Both the position numbers and the translations under genes were made by a program. This document shows, one piece after another, positions 1-13,658 of a DNA stretch of 64,000 nucleotides (positions are counted from its first letter, which is position 1; each line of letters starts with the position of its first letter). Source of the DNA: Owenia fusiformis (Eukaryota > Annelida > Polychaeta > Sabellida > Oweniidae). The DNA is taken from positions 2,914,001 to 2,978,000 of the forward strand of contig CAIIXF020000009.1 in the NCBI GenBank assembly GCA_903813345.2, read 5' to 3'. Below the pieces are notes generated by a model. That model was given only the letters and a program-made list of their open reading frames with translations. It was not told the DNA's origin and did no database searches.

Positions 1-385
1 AAGTGCACCAATCGGGGCTCAAACAAAGGTATCATTATATGCATAACATGCACTTGCAGGGCCTCAAATTTTAGGCACCAGATTGTATTTACTGCGCATA
101 CGCTGAACGATTAATTATATTAACGCAAACACATGGTTTTATCTGTTTTGGAGATCAGAGAATCAGAAATCAAAATAAACTAGAAACGATTAAAATATGT
201 CGTATTGAATATAAAAAGGAAGGAACGTCGTGAGTACCAAAAAACCAGAAGATCCTGGGAATTCAATTTCTAGAGTTACTAAAACGTAACAATTCCTTAA
301 AATGTCACGTTCACTATCGGCCATTTCTTATAGCCGAATTCGCTTCTGACTAGCAATCTTCCTCATTACTATTACCTCTTTGCAG

Positions 386-3300
386 GACAATGCTGTCTGG
401 AAGGAGATGGCGAGGCAAAGATATATGACCTAGTTAACAGGACTGCCTATAGGTTCAATGGAGAAAGAGATATCCAAGTCTGTCCACCGGGACAGGAGTT
501 CCTCTTAGGGAGTTGTTGTTGTGAAGGCGATATTCCAGGTGGGTAAAGCCAAATATTTTTAGCATCCGTAAGGCAGTTTATAGTTGTTATATTTGATTTG
601 CTGATCATTTTGATTTTAAATTTAGAACTCCTCAAAACACCTCTCAGATAGTCAACAATACATTGGATGTGCAGGACTTTGCTCTATTAACGAATCAAAT
701 ATGTCTCTCATATCCAGAAGCATGAAAACTCTCGCAATACATCTAAGCAAGGAACATTTGTTGTATGTTTCTGTAATACTCAAGGGAAAATTATTGGTCG
801 TTTCGTTTTGTTCATCATTCTACTTGGTAAGTCCCAGTTTTTGAAAACCCTTCATCTGGTTGGGATGACTTGATTTGCATTTTCTTTCCTCGAAATTACA
901 GTTGTGCATATAATTGTCAAGATAAATAAGGCTTTGTCTAAGGTTTGTATCTAATCTGTTGTGAGTACAGCATTTGAGTCCCATCGCCATTCGTAGCAAA
1001 TCTTGCAATGTGCTGAGGAAAATGTTGTGGAAAGTACAGGAACTAGTTAGGCTCACTTCGCATTTTTAAAAATACTCATCAAATGTACGCATGCTCAGGA
1101 TAATCATCAACCAATCAAAAGGACCAACGATTTATTCGACCCCTATTGGGCACAAGATTTCCAAATGAGTCGGGTCTGTTAAGTTCAAGTATCAACCCAA
1201 AGTTGTTTGAGTGAAAATGTCACCATTTGCGCAGCGACCATCTTTTGTTCTTTTAGAGGATCAAACAGACTGTAGTAGATGGACTTTCAACAGGGACGAC
1301 TTCTTAGATGATGAACGCGGCGTTTTTGCTAAAGCGTTTGGTGTTGTCAAGCAAGATGGAGGAGTATTTGACGGTCCGGGGAACGACGACAGAGGCGGTT
1401 TATGGACGGGCGCAGATGCAAATTTCCTCGTTCCAAGATTCGCTGGGATGGACTTCCGTAAAACGATGACCCTGTCATTTTGGGTAAAAATTGACTCAAG
1501 TGAAATAAATCAGACACTTATACATAACGGTGGACTTGGTGGCTCGGACGCCAGTATTAGTATTGAGGTTTTCACAGTTACAGAGGCAAACACCCCAAAA
1601 ATGTATATAACTGGTGGAGTGAGGGTGTGTGATAGAGCGGAAGATATAATGATTCCAATAACTGACCCAGATGTAAGTATAAGAAGATATAAAGTTAAGC
1701 TTGCAATGTTTTTCATAACGTAACCGTGAACGAAAAGTACATGGATTTACAAAGGAATAGTTAGCGCGCATAGTTTTATATGCGCTTTAGTCTACTTCAG
1801 ATACTCTCAGCTTTTTTTTACGATGCAAAGTAAAATTCTTTCTGAAGACGATGATGTATGTTATGCATGGTTGAGCTCCAAAAAAATTACAAAACCAGCC
1901 CTTTAAAATATGTAATAGAAAACCAGCTATAGCATCAACGGCATACTACATTACACGCTATGGTGTAGTCTTAACAAACACTGGAGCCGAACGGCTATTT
2001 ATGTGAGAACGCAACATGCATTTGTATACGGGCAGATGATACGTACGGGTTTTCGTTTCGATCACAAGCTAGCTTTACCTCTTTATCGACTAACAAGCGG
2101 TGTGTTAAAAGGAGTGGTATCGATATGGAGAACTTTTTGAACACACGTTTCTCTTAAACCAGTCAAAAAAAGGCTAAACATTTTACACATCGTCAATTTA
2201 ATGGTCATCTTTTAAATGATAACAATATAATTTGAAAAATATGAATTCTTTCAATTATATTGTTTTAGAAAACACATCAAACATTTGTTTTGTTCTTGGT
2301 ATTATGTTTCAAGAGTGAAATGAAACATCATTCCGAACCTCATTGGACCAAAACGAAATGAACACAACATGTTTAGGTCTCTCAATATTGTAATTGTACA
2401 CATGGAATTTTGGTTGATTTTAAAAAAGTATCTTGTTAATGAAATAAAAGGTTTATCTTGATTTTTATCTATTTTGAGGGGATTTTGTTTTAATTTTTGA
2501 ATACTTTTTTAAAATCAACCAAAAATTCCTTTGTATAACTATAATATTGAGAGGTCTAAAAACATGTTGTATATACTATTTTGTTCCAACAAGGTTCGGA
2601 AAGACATTTTATTTCATTCTCAAGAATTGGTAGAAAGGAGCAAAAACAATTGCACTAAAAAAACAAAAAACAACAAAAAACAGTTAGGCTTTAAGAATTA
2701 GATTCTCTGTTTTGCGTCCTGGCAAAATCCAATAATGCAAGGGTACAAGGAAAACAAACACAAACTCAAGAAAAAACACAAACTTGTTTGCTGAGAAATG
2801 TATACATTTTATGGGCATTAAAAGGGATGGCATACCAATTTGCAGTGATACAAACACAGATCTTTACATTTTATACAATATATTTAAATATAGGACTGGT
2901 GTTATTCAAGTGTAAAAATGAGAAAATAAGAAAATACACAATGTATGCCAAAGTAATCAATTAATAACACTGTCAATTTTGACGCACATCAATTTATCCG
3001 CCATTTCGTCTGATTCTGATTGAACGAAATGCGATGTTACTTTCAGACCCTTGTGGTTGCTATTTAGATGTGTTTTTTTCTGATTTACTCAAAATCGTGC
3101 AATCAAGGGGACGCAAAACAAAGAATCTAATTCTCAGGGCCTTATATAAAATATTTCTAAATAATTTTCACATTCAATTGTTGTCAATCAGTCAACATTA
3201 CATAAAATACCGTGTTTTTTACAGAATGTTTTAAATGATTGGTTTAAGAGAAAAACATTGTTGAATTAAGTTCTCCATATCGATACCACTCCTGTAATAA

Positions 3301-6300
3301 TTTTTTCTTGCCGACAATGACGACACCATTTAATTAATTGATGTTCCCGTCACATTTGATCTACGGCAACTGCACGGCGACCATAACAAAATCAAGAGAA
3401 ATATGCAGCATAAATATAAGGAAAAGCAGATGTCGATTTTCTTTATCGACTTTGTGTAGCTTCGACCGCCGGAGAGCAAATGTGACTGATGCTTAAAAAG
3501 GCTCTATGCCATAGGACAGCACAATAAAGAACTCTCTGGACTTTTTTGCATATTGAGTTTCACCACATATATACCCATCTACATACCAAAGAAGAAGTCC
3601 CAAGTTCCCCTCTTTCAGTGTTAATTTTGCGATTGTGCTGGCCGATCTAATTATTTTCGAAGAAATTAATTCAATCGGAAGTTTGATTATATCGGGAAAG
3701 TCCTCCTGTTATCTGATTGGTCGTTGAATTTGTTTATCATGAACCTGATTGGCTGCTTGGTTCAAGGCGCTTGTGGGAGCTTTTGTGACTCAATGGGGAT
3801 TCCCCTCGCTAGCCAAGGAATCGATTGTGTTTAATTCTTGAGTTTGGTTGTTCTGTTGATTATTTCCGATATTTCGGCAATAATGTACTCAAAAGTTATT
3901 CTCAAGATATGTCCATGGTATGTGAGATATTATATGAGCAATAACAATATAACATCATTGATTGTCTTGGGGAGAAACCTACACTCCCCTCCATAAGTTT
4001 GGCAACCTTTTTCCCCATTGAACTACGTGTTAAAGCCTCTTTACCTTTGAATTTTTATTTACTTAACCTGCGATGAAAATACTTAAACTATTGATGGAAA
4101 CGTAATTTGACTTTAATTCTAATACCTCCAAATTTTCTCAATTTTTTTCCTCAATTACAGTAGGTCGAAAATTGATGATGAATTTGATGAATTTTTGAAA
4201 ATCGACATTTCCATGTTAACCAATGGGAAATGGTAGGTTTGCCGCAAGTAAAGACAGAATATTCATCCATCCGAGTCCTTGCAAAAATACGAGTTAGGCA
4301 GGTAATTGAATTTGCTAACTTTATTTAACAAAAAAATTGATATGTTTCTTCAGGTTCAACAAAGTTATAGGGCTTTAAAGTCAAAATTGTTTTTCAAAAA
4401 ACCTCTCCAATTGAAATAACACAGGAGGCGAAAAATTATTTTCAAAAATGACTTTGAAGCGCTGTAACTTTAATATTCATCAAATAAACTAAACACTTAG
4501 TGTTCAAAAAAGTTAGACAATTCAATTTTCTATATGAAAATATTTTTTGCTGAATCTTTTACTGAAATGATATCCTGATTTCTGATTTGCCCCGAACCCT
4601 CCATTTCCCATTGGATTACATGGGAATGACGATTTTCAAAAATTCATCAAATTTATCATCAATTTTCGACCCATTGTAATTGAGGAAAAAAATTGAAAAA
4701 ATTTGGAAGTATTGGAAATAAAGTCAAATTACGTTTCCATTAATATCATAAGATATTTCATCGCCGGTTAAGTAAATAAAAAATCACACGTAAAGAGGCT
4801 TTAGCACGTAGTTCAATGGAGAAAAAAGGTTGCCAAACTTATGGAGGGGGGTGTATATGTCATAATGCATCTTTAAGTCTAATATTTCTGATTTATTATT
4901 TTCCAGCTATTCAAAACGTGGACGTTTATTGCCCTGACCGCATGCGTGTCGCAGGCTGAAGGTAGAGACGAAATCCCCGTAGTTACTCTTTATGTGGACG
5001 ATGACGAAGATTCTGCCAATGAAGAAGGTAAAATAAAAGAAAAGTGATGTTTTCTATCGAATACTTTCTGTAAATGGTGTGAATGGTGTTTGATCAACCG
5101 TTTTCTGTATTATCATACCAAACATTCAGATGTTCTTGTCTATATAAAATGTGTATATTTTGACCAAATGAAGAAGCTTTCAAAGATTCATGCATATGGT
5201 AAAAATTAGAATGTGTCGAATGGAACGACATACGATTTAGGGTTATTGGGACATTTTATCGTATTTTAGATACAAAATTAAGGTTCAGACATAACTTGGA
5301 CTTTATATACCATCTGATGAAAACTTCCGTGCCAAATTAATAGAGGAAATCGTGCCTTTACGTTTACTAAGTGAAGGTATTGACTACATGTATCAAGAAT
5401 ATAATTATCGCTTATCCATCTATGCTAAGGGTTTGTTTTCCAGTGCAGATCTGAATTAATATACCCTCTGTAAACACTGGTGATCCGCTCGATTACGCTA
5501 GTAACCGAAACGGTTCGTTTTGGTAACAAAATGTCGGAACGTCGAAGGTACGATTTTTCTTTTTTCCTTATTTCACGCGTTGTAGGCAGAATTCCTACGA
5601 CGTTTTTTCTCAGAAACGTATATCAGCATCATATGTTTTCGAAAATGTACATGTTTGCGAAAAAATAGCTCAGAAGACAACAGAATCGTCGATTTAATTC
5701 CTCACTTAAGTTACATAAACGGTTTGGGTTAAAAGTGCAGATCTTAAGTGTAACTTAAGTGAGGAATTAAATCGACGATTGTGATACTGATACACGTTTG
5801 TGTTAAAAATGTCGTAGGAATTCTGCCTACAACGTGTGAAATAAGGAAAAAAGAAAAATCGTACCTTCGATGTTCCGACATTTTGTTACCAAAACGAACC
5901 ATTTTGGTAACCAGCGTAATCGAGTGGATCACCAGTGGTAAAGAAAAACGGTGCATGGTATTTTTATCAGTCATAACATTTTCAAGAGATTGTATAAAAT
6001 TGCTAAACTCTTGGAGGCCCATGGCATATATATTGTGAATAAATGGTAGAAAGAAGGAGGGAAAGTATCGCAACAGGTTTCGGACAGTCATATGTTGGAT
6101 TGTGGCTATTCCTTGAGGATTTAAACAGGTGTGTATATTAGATCAAGAGATGATTCAATAATTTCGACTTTGAGACAGGGGAGATTCAAACAACCCACCC
6201 ACATGTTTCCTCTGAAATGTTGTTCTGATTTTAAACCCCTTCCATCCCTGATTTTCAATTTTTGTTGTATCGATATGTTGAGTTCTGACATACATTTAAC

Positions 6301-9300
6301 CACTTTAAAGGAATTAGTGATTCCTTCAGGGGTTTTAACCCTTTCCCTACGTGAATATAAGAGGAAAATGTTGGCCCTCGTTACGGATAAGTAAGAGCAG
6401 TTTTGAGGCGATAACTGCAAATTACTTCCGCCTCGGGACATATACCTTAAAATATATGACCGAAATACAATTTCTAGTAAGAGTTATCAAATTAGAACAA
6501 CTTGTCAAAATTTGGTGGAAAAATATTCAATAGAACTGGAGATATTGTCATTCTTTGATGTATATTAATAAAAAATAATGGTGCCAAATGAGCCTATTGT
6601 CCTGAAGGGTATTACATAATAGGGCTCCATGTGGAGCCTATCGTCGTGAAAGGGTTGAAAATATCCATCATGGGTGACCAAAATTAGCTGAAAGCAATGG
6701 GTTGCATTAGTTTTCCCTATGGGAAAATAACATGGTAAATACTGTTTCCACTTTACCTCAAAGGAATCACTTATTCTTTTAAAGGAGTTACCTGTAGCTG
6801 TGTGTCAAAACGCAGCATATTGAAGCAAGAAAAATTAAAAAAGGAGGGAAGGAAGGGGTTGAAAATCAGGAAAACATTTCAGAAAAAACATGTTGGTGGG
6901 TTGTTTGCATCCACCCTGTCTCAAAGTCGAAATTATTTTATCATATCTAGAAGTGCTTTTCTTGGAGGTAATGCATTTGCCTAACATATATGCACCTGTT
7001 TAAATCCTCAGAAAATCATAAATAAGGCCAAAATCCAACATATGACTGTCCGAAATCTGTTGCGCTAATTTCCCTCCACATTTTAAAAAAGTGGATGAAA
7101 ATTTAAAAAAGTTAGTAATGGTTAAAACCATCGTCCCACAAACTCACTAGTGTGACATTTTCCTTAAAATTACGTCATAAATTACACTTTGTTATTTTGC
7201 AGTGTATAATTATCCCATAACCCTAGGATATCATTTACTATATGTCATATGCTTTGAAATAAACATTGACACACTAAAATTATGGAGGTGCTAAAACATG
7301 ATTTTTAGACAATTTTACGCCTTAAATAGCAGTGAAAATAGGGATAAGGTGTAACCCTTTTGCTCAATAAACACATTTATATATCACATGTGACATAAAT
7401 TTTGGTATACATAAGCTAAGTATAGGATATAACATAGTTATTGGTCATTGAAAAAGATTAAGGGTTACAATTATCTTATTACAATTTCAAGTTTATTACA
7501 ATATATGTCACTCATACCCCTAATTTTGAACTAAGAAGAGACCTCTGAATCTGAAGGATATTACGTCAAATTCTATCACAAAATGGTTGTAATTAATCGG
7601 ACTTACATTCTATAACTGAATGATATTTTTCACAAAATTTTATTGGATTCAAGGCTTTTTAAAATAGTGTATTACTCTAGTAACTAACAATTTAACTTCA
7701 TGTCTCAGAACAAAAATAAAAAAAATAAAAAGATATGATTTGTAAAGGACAATGCACCTTTTTTCATTACAGAGTGTAAGAATTATAGGGTGGTCCAAAA
7801 AAGTGACTAACTAATATTTTCTGACTTTGTTCAATTTTAAACCCTGCACATTATGGCTGAGAACTAACATCCTACATTTGTTAGTTCCAAAGTTATTGTG
7901 ATCCAAAGAGATGTGCTTAGCTTCCACAGACGAAAACATTTTCCTGTGAAATCATGAACACACCCCTATATGATCTTAAAATGTCAATATCTTCATAAAT
8001 CATGGACCAATTCTAATGATATATGGCTCAAAACATTAAATATTGGATTTTCTTATGATTTTTTAAAGATATTTGATGAAGGGGTTATCAGATTCCTGGA
8101 CACAGGGGGCAACTTCCTTCCATAAGAGCCCCCCCCCTCTCTAACTGTTGGTGTAGGTAACATACCCCTGAACTATTGAACCGTTAAAAATGCTTCAAAA
8201 TGATCAATGAAAGTGTGAAATGTGTTTCCTGCTTGAATAGTGTCCCTTTTATCATATAGTTGGGTTTTAAACTTGTATCTCTAACTGAAAGCTGTTTAAG
8301 ATCATCCAATGTGTTCCAACAATTTCCGTGAATCACATTTGTAAAATTTTGTACAATATCTAATTTCCAGGCATGTTTGTTAAACGCTTGTAATTTCTTC
8401 AAAATTTAAGACTGAGAATAAATTATGGCATCAACCAAAATGTAAGACCTTTTTCTATAACATGTGATAATGTGAGCCAATTCATGCATGTATTAAGAAA
8501 AATGTAGACTGTTGCAGGGGTTCACTCTTTTGGACCACCATGTATATATAGTCGCTGTGTATTTCTAGAACGTCTAAATGATGCTGAAACAAAACGTTTA
8601 TTCCGTGCTGCAAATGACGCGGCGAGTGTGTATGCTGCTTGCGATTGGGAATATGACAACAAAATCATTACAAACTCTGAGAAAAACACATTCCTTGAAC
8701 ATATAGAAAACGTAACATTTGCTCTGGGGAATTCCTCGGAATACATTAACAGATTTCTGATAAATAGTTATCTGAGGAATGTAAACGTCTTCAGAAATCG
8801 TTATCTTGAGTTCCGAGACAAACCAAATACACGTACCCTGGCAAGGAAAAATTCTGCCAACCAGGCTATCCGAACATTGAGAGCACAACTCAGAAATTTT
8901 AGGAATATCGTGGAAAAGCTTTCCGAAGTGTTACAAGTGACAAAAGATTACATCTACGACGAAGACTTCGCTGATTCACTGAAAGGTACACTACTGTAAC
9001 TGAAAATAACTGAAATAATATAAATTACTTTCAACGTGTCAAGTCTATTTGCCCCAAACATTGTGATCCCTGTCGTATACTCCGATAATAGCAAAGTTAA
9101 GTACTATGGTATTATACCATCTTCTTATACTGTTTGCATATTAAACGATGAAACACGTAAATATATTATTTCAAATCACCCGAAATAACAACTCAGAACG
9201 AAACATTTGGCGCCATACTTTAGAGAATGTCATTAATACGTTCGCCGTAAGAACCTAAAACTACATCAGACTAGATACTTGCAATCCTTCTTGCATTTTC

Positions 9301-11249
9301 TTAAATTAAGGTATCCTATGTGGAAGTTACAGATTCAAATTGGTCTTCCAATTTTATCGGAAGTAATAATTGTTTGCCCTATATTATTAAAACTTAGACC
9401 AAAGAATAAGGCTTAAATAAAGTTTCAACTTTTAGTAACTAGACAACTATGTATAACAGTGAAGATGGTATAAATATTCCAAACTCGTAGTTTCGGCGAT
9501 GGGTCTGCTGTATCTAACCTGAGACATCATATATCACAATTAATTTTTAAACAATTGTTCGAATATTTTATCACGGATTAAATATTGGAGTTCTCTGATT
9601 ACAGCTGACTCGAGAAAATGTTTCGAACAACTTTTTGTCAAACTGACCAAATTGAAGTCACGTTTTGAAGATGAGGACCCGAAGCAGGATGACCCAGATA
9701 GAGAAGGAGAGTATAGGTTAGTAATTTTATAGGCACATGCCAAATGGTGAAACCCAAGAATATTGAATAGACAGCCAGTGTACAAAATTGGAAAATGAAT
9801 AAAGATGAGTGTGATTGTATCAAACAACCAGAATGAGTAAATTACCATCACTGAGAATGCTTTAATGTCTCTGATTAGTCATTGCAATTGTATCAATATT
9901 TATCCTACGCCCACAGTAGAGTTTTGGGGAGATAAGTTGGTAGGGTGTATACTATATAGTACTGATTTAGAGGTTCCACATCCAGAACTTCCATATCTCC
10001 CCTCCCGGCGGGTATACCTAGCCACTTCCGGTTATTGAAAATTTGAAGAAATATTTAAAGAATGAAAAAGATAAACGTTTGAAAAAAGAGAAAATACGCT
10101 CATATACACAAATATACAACCATGGATATAAAGTCCCGTGTTTTTATTTCGATCGGGCAATGCTTATATCAAAATCGTCAACTGATTTACGAAATATTAC
10201 TTCAAGGTCCCAGTAATTAATGACTTATTGCTAATTTAATTGCTGCCTGATATCGGCTGTTCTGTAGTATACATTTTCTTCTGTATGATATAACTGATAT
10301 TTCTCCCGATGTGTCTCGTATTGTTATCGTAACCCTATGATATCATGGACAACACAAGCTTAGATCCCTTCTCCAAAGTCAAATGTAAGAACTTCTATTT
10401 GATTTGATCTGCAGGTATAGTGTACTAGACAGAAGGTTAGACGAAGCTGAAGAGCTATTGAAAAATACCCGATTTAAGAGAGGTATATAAAATTACAAAG
10501 CATACTAAATTGACCAAATATACAACTGCTCGACAGGTTGTTCGGGTTTGGAAAGGAATGAGAAAAGCAACGGTATTCATAAAAAATGAAAACGCTTCTT
10601 AACATTTTAAAGCCTGTGGGAACACCAGAATGATTTTTAATTGCCTAATATAACTTACTATTATTTAACATCAAATAAAATAGTATTAATTGACAAAAAG
10701 CAGAATAATCTAGCTGATATTTACGGACAATTCTTCCTTGAATACACTTGGATTTCATATGTTTAAGATGTGTTCAGGGAGAACGGAGATCCTGAACCAA
10801 CAATTCGACTCAGCAAAAGTCCAATGAATATTGGTGAAGGCCTGGACGGGAACATCGACGAGGTAAGAGTTGATTTTGATCTTAACAAAATTAAAAACTC
10901 AATGTTATTTAAACAACAAATGTCCTGGATTTTTTGAATATGTCATTTTTGAATATAACAAACAATAGCAGTTATTGAATCGTTTGGGTTTCTGAAACGA
11001 GGCCAAGACCGACCGAAAGTTTTGCACACCCTAGCTTTAAATAGTATACACTTTGGAACTGAATGTATGCGATACTACAGAGACAGCCTATAGTTTTCTT
11101 GTGATAATATATCATTGATTAATGATAAACTTAAACTTACTTTTTGTTTTTAGATTGTCGTATGTGATCTTTGTGCAGACAAAGAACAAATTGATGCCCT
11201 CAGGCTTAATGGAGAGATTCCAAGAAGATTTGCAAAAGCTGATATATAG
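386..11249 (+). CDS. Matrix gene A: secreted chitin-binding/laminin-G-like protein (3' part)
   Basis: Exons: 386-538, 1257-1672, 4907-5027, 8569-8985, 9605-9716, 10415-10482, 10768-10862, 11154-11249 (stop TAG). Every exon has AG/GT borders and the same phases as gene B downstream, which is the main support. The first visible exon encodes a cysteine-rich module (QCC...CPPGQEF...CCC) like a degenerate peritrophin/chitin-binding domain with an N-glycosylation site (NRT). The next two encode the first part of a laminin-G/ConA-like sandwich (LSFWVKI, WTFIALTACVS, VTLYV). Exons 4-6 encode a charged helical segment ending in RFKR-D, a possible furin site. The last two hold the end of the LamG-like fold (GNIDEIVVCD). 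Signal-peptide exons lie before the window. A role in shell or cuticle matrix is inferred from the resemblance to Pif/BMSP; no VWA domain is seen. AATAAA lies at 11291. Confidence 0.8.
2110..3293. mobile_element. Long foldback element (about 1.18 kb) in a gene A intron
   Basis: Near-perfect outer arms: AGGAGTGGTATCGATATGG at 2110 is repeated inverted at the right end near 3293. Inverted similarity continues inward, e.g. 2280-2400 against 2510-2640, and 2700-2722 against 3108-3132. No transposase reading frame was seen and no convincing target duplication. Confidence 0.7.
3352..3486. mobile_element. Short palindromic MITE, TCACATTTG family, copy 1
   Basis: Begins GTCACATTTGATCTACGGC and ends GAGAGCAAATGTGAC, an inverted pair; 135 bp. 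Shares termini and inner motifs (ACGGCGACC; ATCGACTTTGTGTAGCT against ATCGATTTTGTGAAGCT) with 55037-55163. Confidence 0.65.
3980..4855. mobile_element. Foldback MITE (876 bp) with TA duplication
   Basis: Left end TACACTCCCCTCCATAAG and right end CTTATGGAGGGGGGTGTA are inverted. Arms of about 250 bp pair (3980-4230 against 4608-4855), including the CCATTTCCCATTGG region. Flanking TA on both sides fits Tc1/mariner-type target choice. No coding capacity. A decayed relative is at 12590-12960, and the minisatellite at 36308-37360 repeats the same end. Confidence 0.75.
5475..5937. mobile_element. Almost fully palindromic MITE with 5-bp target duplication GTAAA
   Basis: Termini CACTGGTGATCCGCTCGATT and its inverse; arms of about 200 bp meet near 5690-5760. 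GTAAA directly flanks both ends (5470-5474 and 5938-5942). A CAC terminus with a 5-bp duplication is typical of the Transib superfamily, but no transposase is present, so the assignment is inferred. Confidence 0.75.
6060..7075. mobile_element. Foldback element of about 1 kb, host of a nested insertion
   Basis: CGGACAGTCATATGTTGGAT at 6081 is inverted at 7035-7055. Arms continue through ATTTCGACTTTGAGACAGG (about 6157-6179, inverted at about 6912-6940). A 316-bp TTAA element interrupts it at 6339-6654. A relative without the insertion lies at 14168-14520. Confidence 0.7.
6339..6654. mobile_element. piggyBac-like MITE nested in a foldback element
   Basis: Starts CCCTTTCCCTACGTG and ends CGTCGTGAAAGGG, flanked by TTAA (6335-6338) and TTGA (6655-6658, one change from TTAA). 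TTAA plus CCCTTT ends are typical of piggyBac elements. A second copy of nearly equal length is at 34399-34715 in inverted orientation. Confidence 0.8.
7786..8544. mobile_element. Tc1/mariner-like MITE ending 24 bp before a gene A exon
   Basis: TA then GGGTGGTCCAAAAAAGTGA at the left; TTCACTCTTTTGGACCACC then ATGTA at the right; about 759 bp including flanking TAs. The terminal sequence type is usual for mariner-derived MITEs. A single related end lies at about 15218-15252 in gene B. Confidence 0.7.
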
Positions 11250-13655
11250 AACAATGCTATATTAAGCATTTGAACTCGATTCCAAATGAAAATAAAATAC
11301 ATAAAAATGGGATTATTATATGGACCTCAGTCGGGCTAATATTATCTTTGTACATGATTAAATGAATAAATTAAGAGTTGATGGTATGCTTTCTTGAAAA
11401 TAGTCTTCCTTCATAATTTTGGATACTCTTTAATTTTGTACTTTGTAAACATCACCATTTACATCCAATAATAATTGTTTATTGAATGGAATAGTATCAG
11501 CGACCCTTTGCGATTCAATTCTATACCTTTCGCTCATTCAAAATAATAATGATTCGAAAAAACATAGATTGCCATCGGATTAAACTGTGAAACGACAAGG
11601 TCGCATGTTCTTTAACTGCTCGTCAGTTGACATTAAGTCACTGTTTCATCCAATCTATATGACCTAAATGTTCAACAGTATCAAAAGTACAAAGAGTGTT
11701 TGCTAGGAAAGTGTTTTAACTTTTGAATAAGTGTACTTTTCCGTGATGCATATAGTACATACACATGTACACTTCACTATGTACATGTACATTGGTTTTA
11801 AAATATAGCCAGTGCGACCCAGTCCCGTCGCACAATGTCATAAATTGTCAGATGTCTAAAGGAAAGCAATACAAATAAGGCAGACACGAGAACGAGGTTC
11901 AAAGGTGTCTGTCACATGACTTAAATCATACGAATAGAAGAAGACTGTACCCACAATGCGTGTCATCTGTATTCTAACACCACGGTGCTGGTTGGTTGAT
12001 TTAAGAAATGTGTTGAATGATGGGATATTTAGCCAAAACGAATATGCATGACTCATTAAGCAAAGGAGGCCCATTTGCAGTCAAAAGTAACATTTTGATA
12101 CCGACCTGGCTTAGGTAAGGAGTTACAATTGTTTAAAATGAAATATTCAGTATAGTATAAAATTATTAAGCTTCGGCAAAATGTGAATTATTAACTTGCC
12201 AGTACAAAGTGGTTGGTTGAAAACATTCATTTTCCGATCATAATATAAGTTATTGTTATAATACTTAGTCTATAGTATAAGCAAGATGGTAACGCAGCTG
12301 CTCTGTTTTGTAATTGTATTTAAGAAAATATCTAAAACCTTGAAATAAAGTTCTAAGTAGCTTTACATGTTATGTAACTAAGGGTTTTCAAAATTAAAGA
12401 AAAGACCATTATCCATGAAGCTTATACAACATATATCTCCTAGTACACCATTTGGAAGATCATTGTATATAAAATGATGCCAGTACACAAAATTACTAAC
12501 AAGGACCTTAATTGAATAAGACTATAAGAAGTCAAAGTGTATTAGTTTTCGGCAAATCAACTGATAGATATCTTAAAAGTCTCACGCATAAGGGTTAGGG
12601 GGTTAGCACGGGGAGCTAGCTCAGATTCCAGTAGATCTATTTATGAAATCATCTTTAAATGTACAGAGCTTCAAAGTCAATTTTGGAAATCATTTTTCAC
12701 CTGTGCTATTTCAAGTTTTTTCAACCTGACGAAACACATCGAGTGTTAGATAGGGTGAGAAATACAATTTTCTACTTGATTTGAACTTGGATGGATGAAA
12801 ATTTTATCATATGACTTGCAGCGAACTACCATTTTCCATTCGTTTAAATGGGAATGACGCTTTTCAAAAATTTGACCTATTGTTATTGAGGAAAACATTT
12901 TAGAAAAATTAGAGGTAGAGGAAATAAAGTCGGTTACACTGTTTTACACGATGTTTCTAAAATGAGAAAACTGAATTGAATCATGAATTGTGGTGACCAT
13001 ATGGTCGAATGGCTTATTCGTTACGTATTTTAGATTGCCATAACTGTTTTCAAATTTCATACTTATTATCTTACTTTTTTTGTGATATTTTACAATTGTG
13101 CATCGCACTTAATCAGAGACCTCGTTTATACATTATGATTAGTCTAACTGGGCTCTTTTAAAATGAACATTATGTACATACAATATTTAAAGGTAGACTA
13201 TTTTTTCGTGTACTTATGTAAATATGTACGTGTCGATCTTATTATTTTATATTGTATTTGCACCAAGACATAGCATAATAGATAGAGAATTCGAGGGTGA
13301 GCTTTGGAAACATTTTCAAAATTGTTGCTCTGTAGTTTCCTCTCGATCAGCATGCATTGATAATAATAATTTTAATATTTCGAACTCATTTCTCAAAATT
13401 GTACGATTCGATTTGCAAATTGAATTAATTGGATATCTCTAAAATCTAATCTTGAATTATTTTCAAGTTTAATCAGACATGGTTAATTGTACGGAAATGC
13501 GACATGGACATTAAGATATCAATTAGACATATTATATTCAACAACATAACTTCTGCTGCTTATTAATGTTAGACTATAACGATTTCAACATATTTGAAAA
13601 TATTTGTGCATTACATCAACTTGATCATTATAATTATATATTATATCTGTTTTCA
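11250..13655. other. Intergenic region between paralogues A and B
   Basis: No gene recognised. It holds the gene A 3' end (AATAAA at 11291), a decayed foldback copy at 12590-12960, and otherwise AT-rich unique sequence. The gene B promoter and any 5' non-coding exon should lie here, since the first coding exon has an acceptor just before its ATG. Confidence 0.5.
12590..12960. mobile_element. Decayed, partial copy of the 3980-4855 foldback element
   Basis: 12780-12950 aligns with 4540-4740 and, inverted, with 4190-4280. Shared words include GGATGGATGAA, CCATT(T/C)CC and ATGGGAATGACG followed by TTTTCAAAAAT. Neither terminus is intact. Confidence 0.5.
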
Positions 13656-13658
13656 GCC

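Noticed and set aside
2100-3300. Target duplication of the 1.18-kb foldback element
   Set aside because: Flanks (TTAAA and GTAAT types) do not match convincingly.
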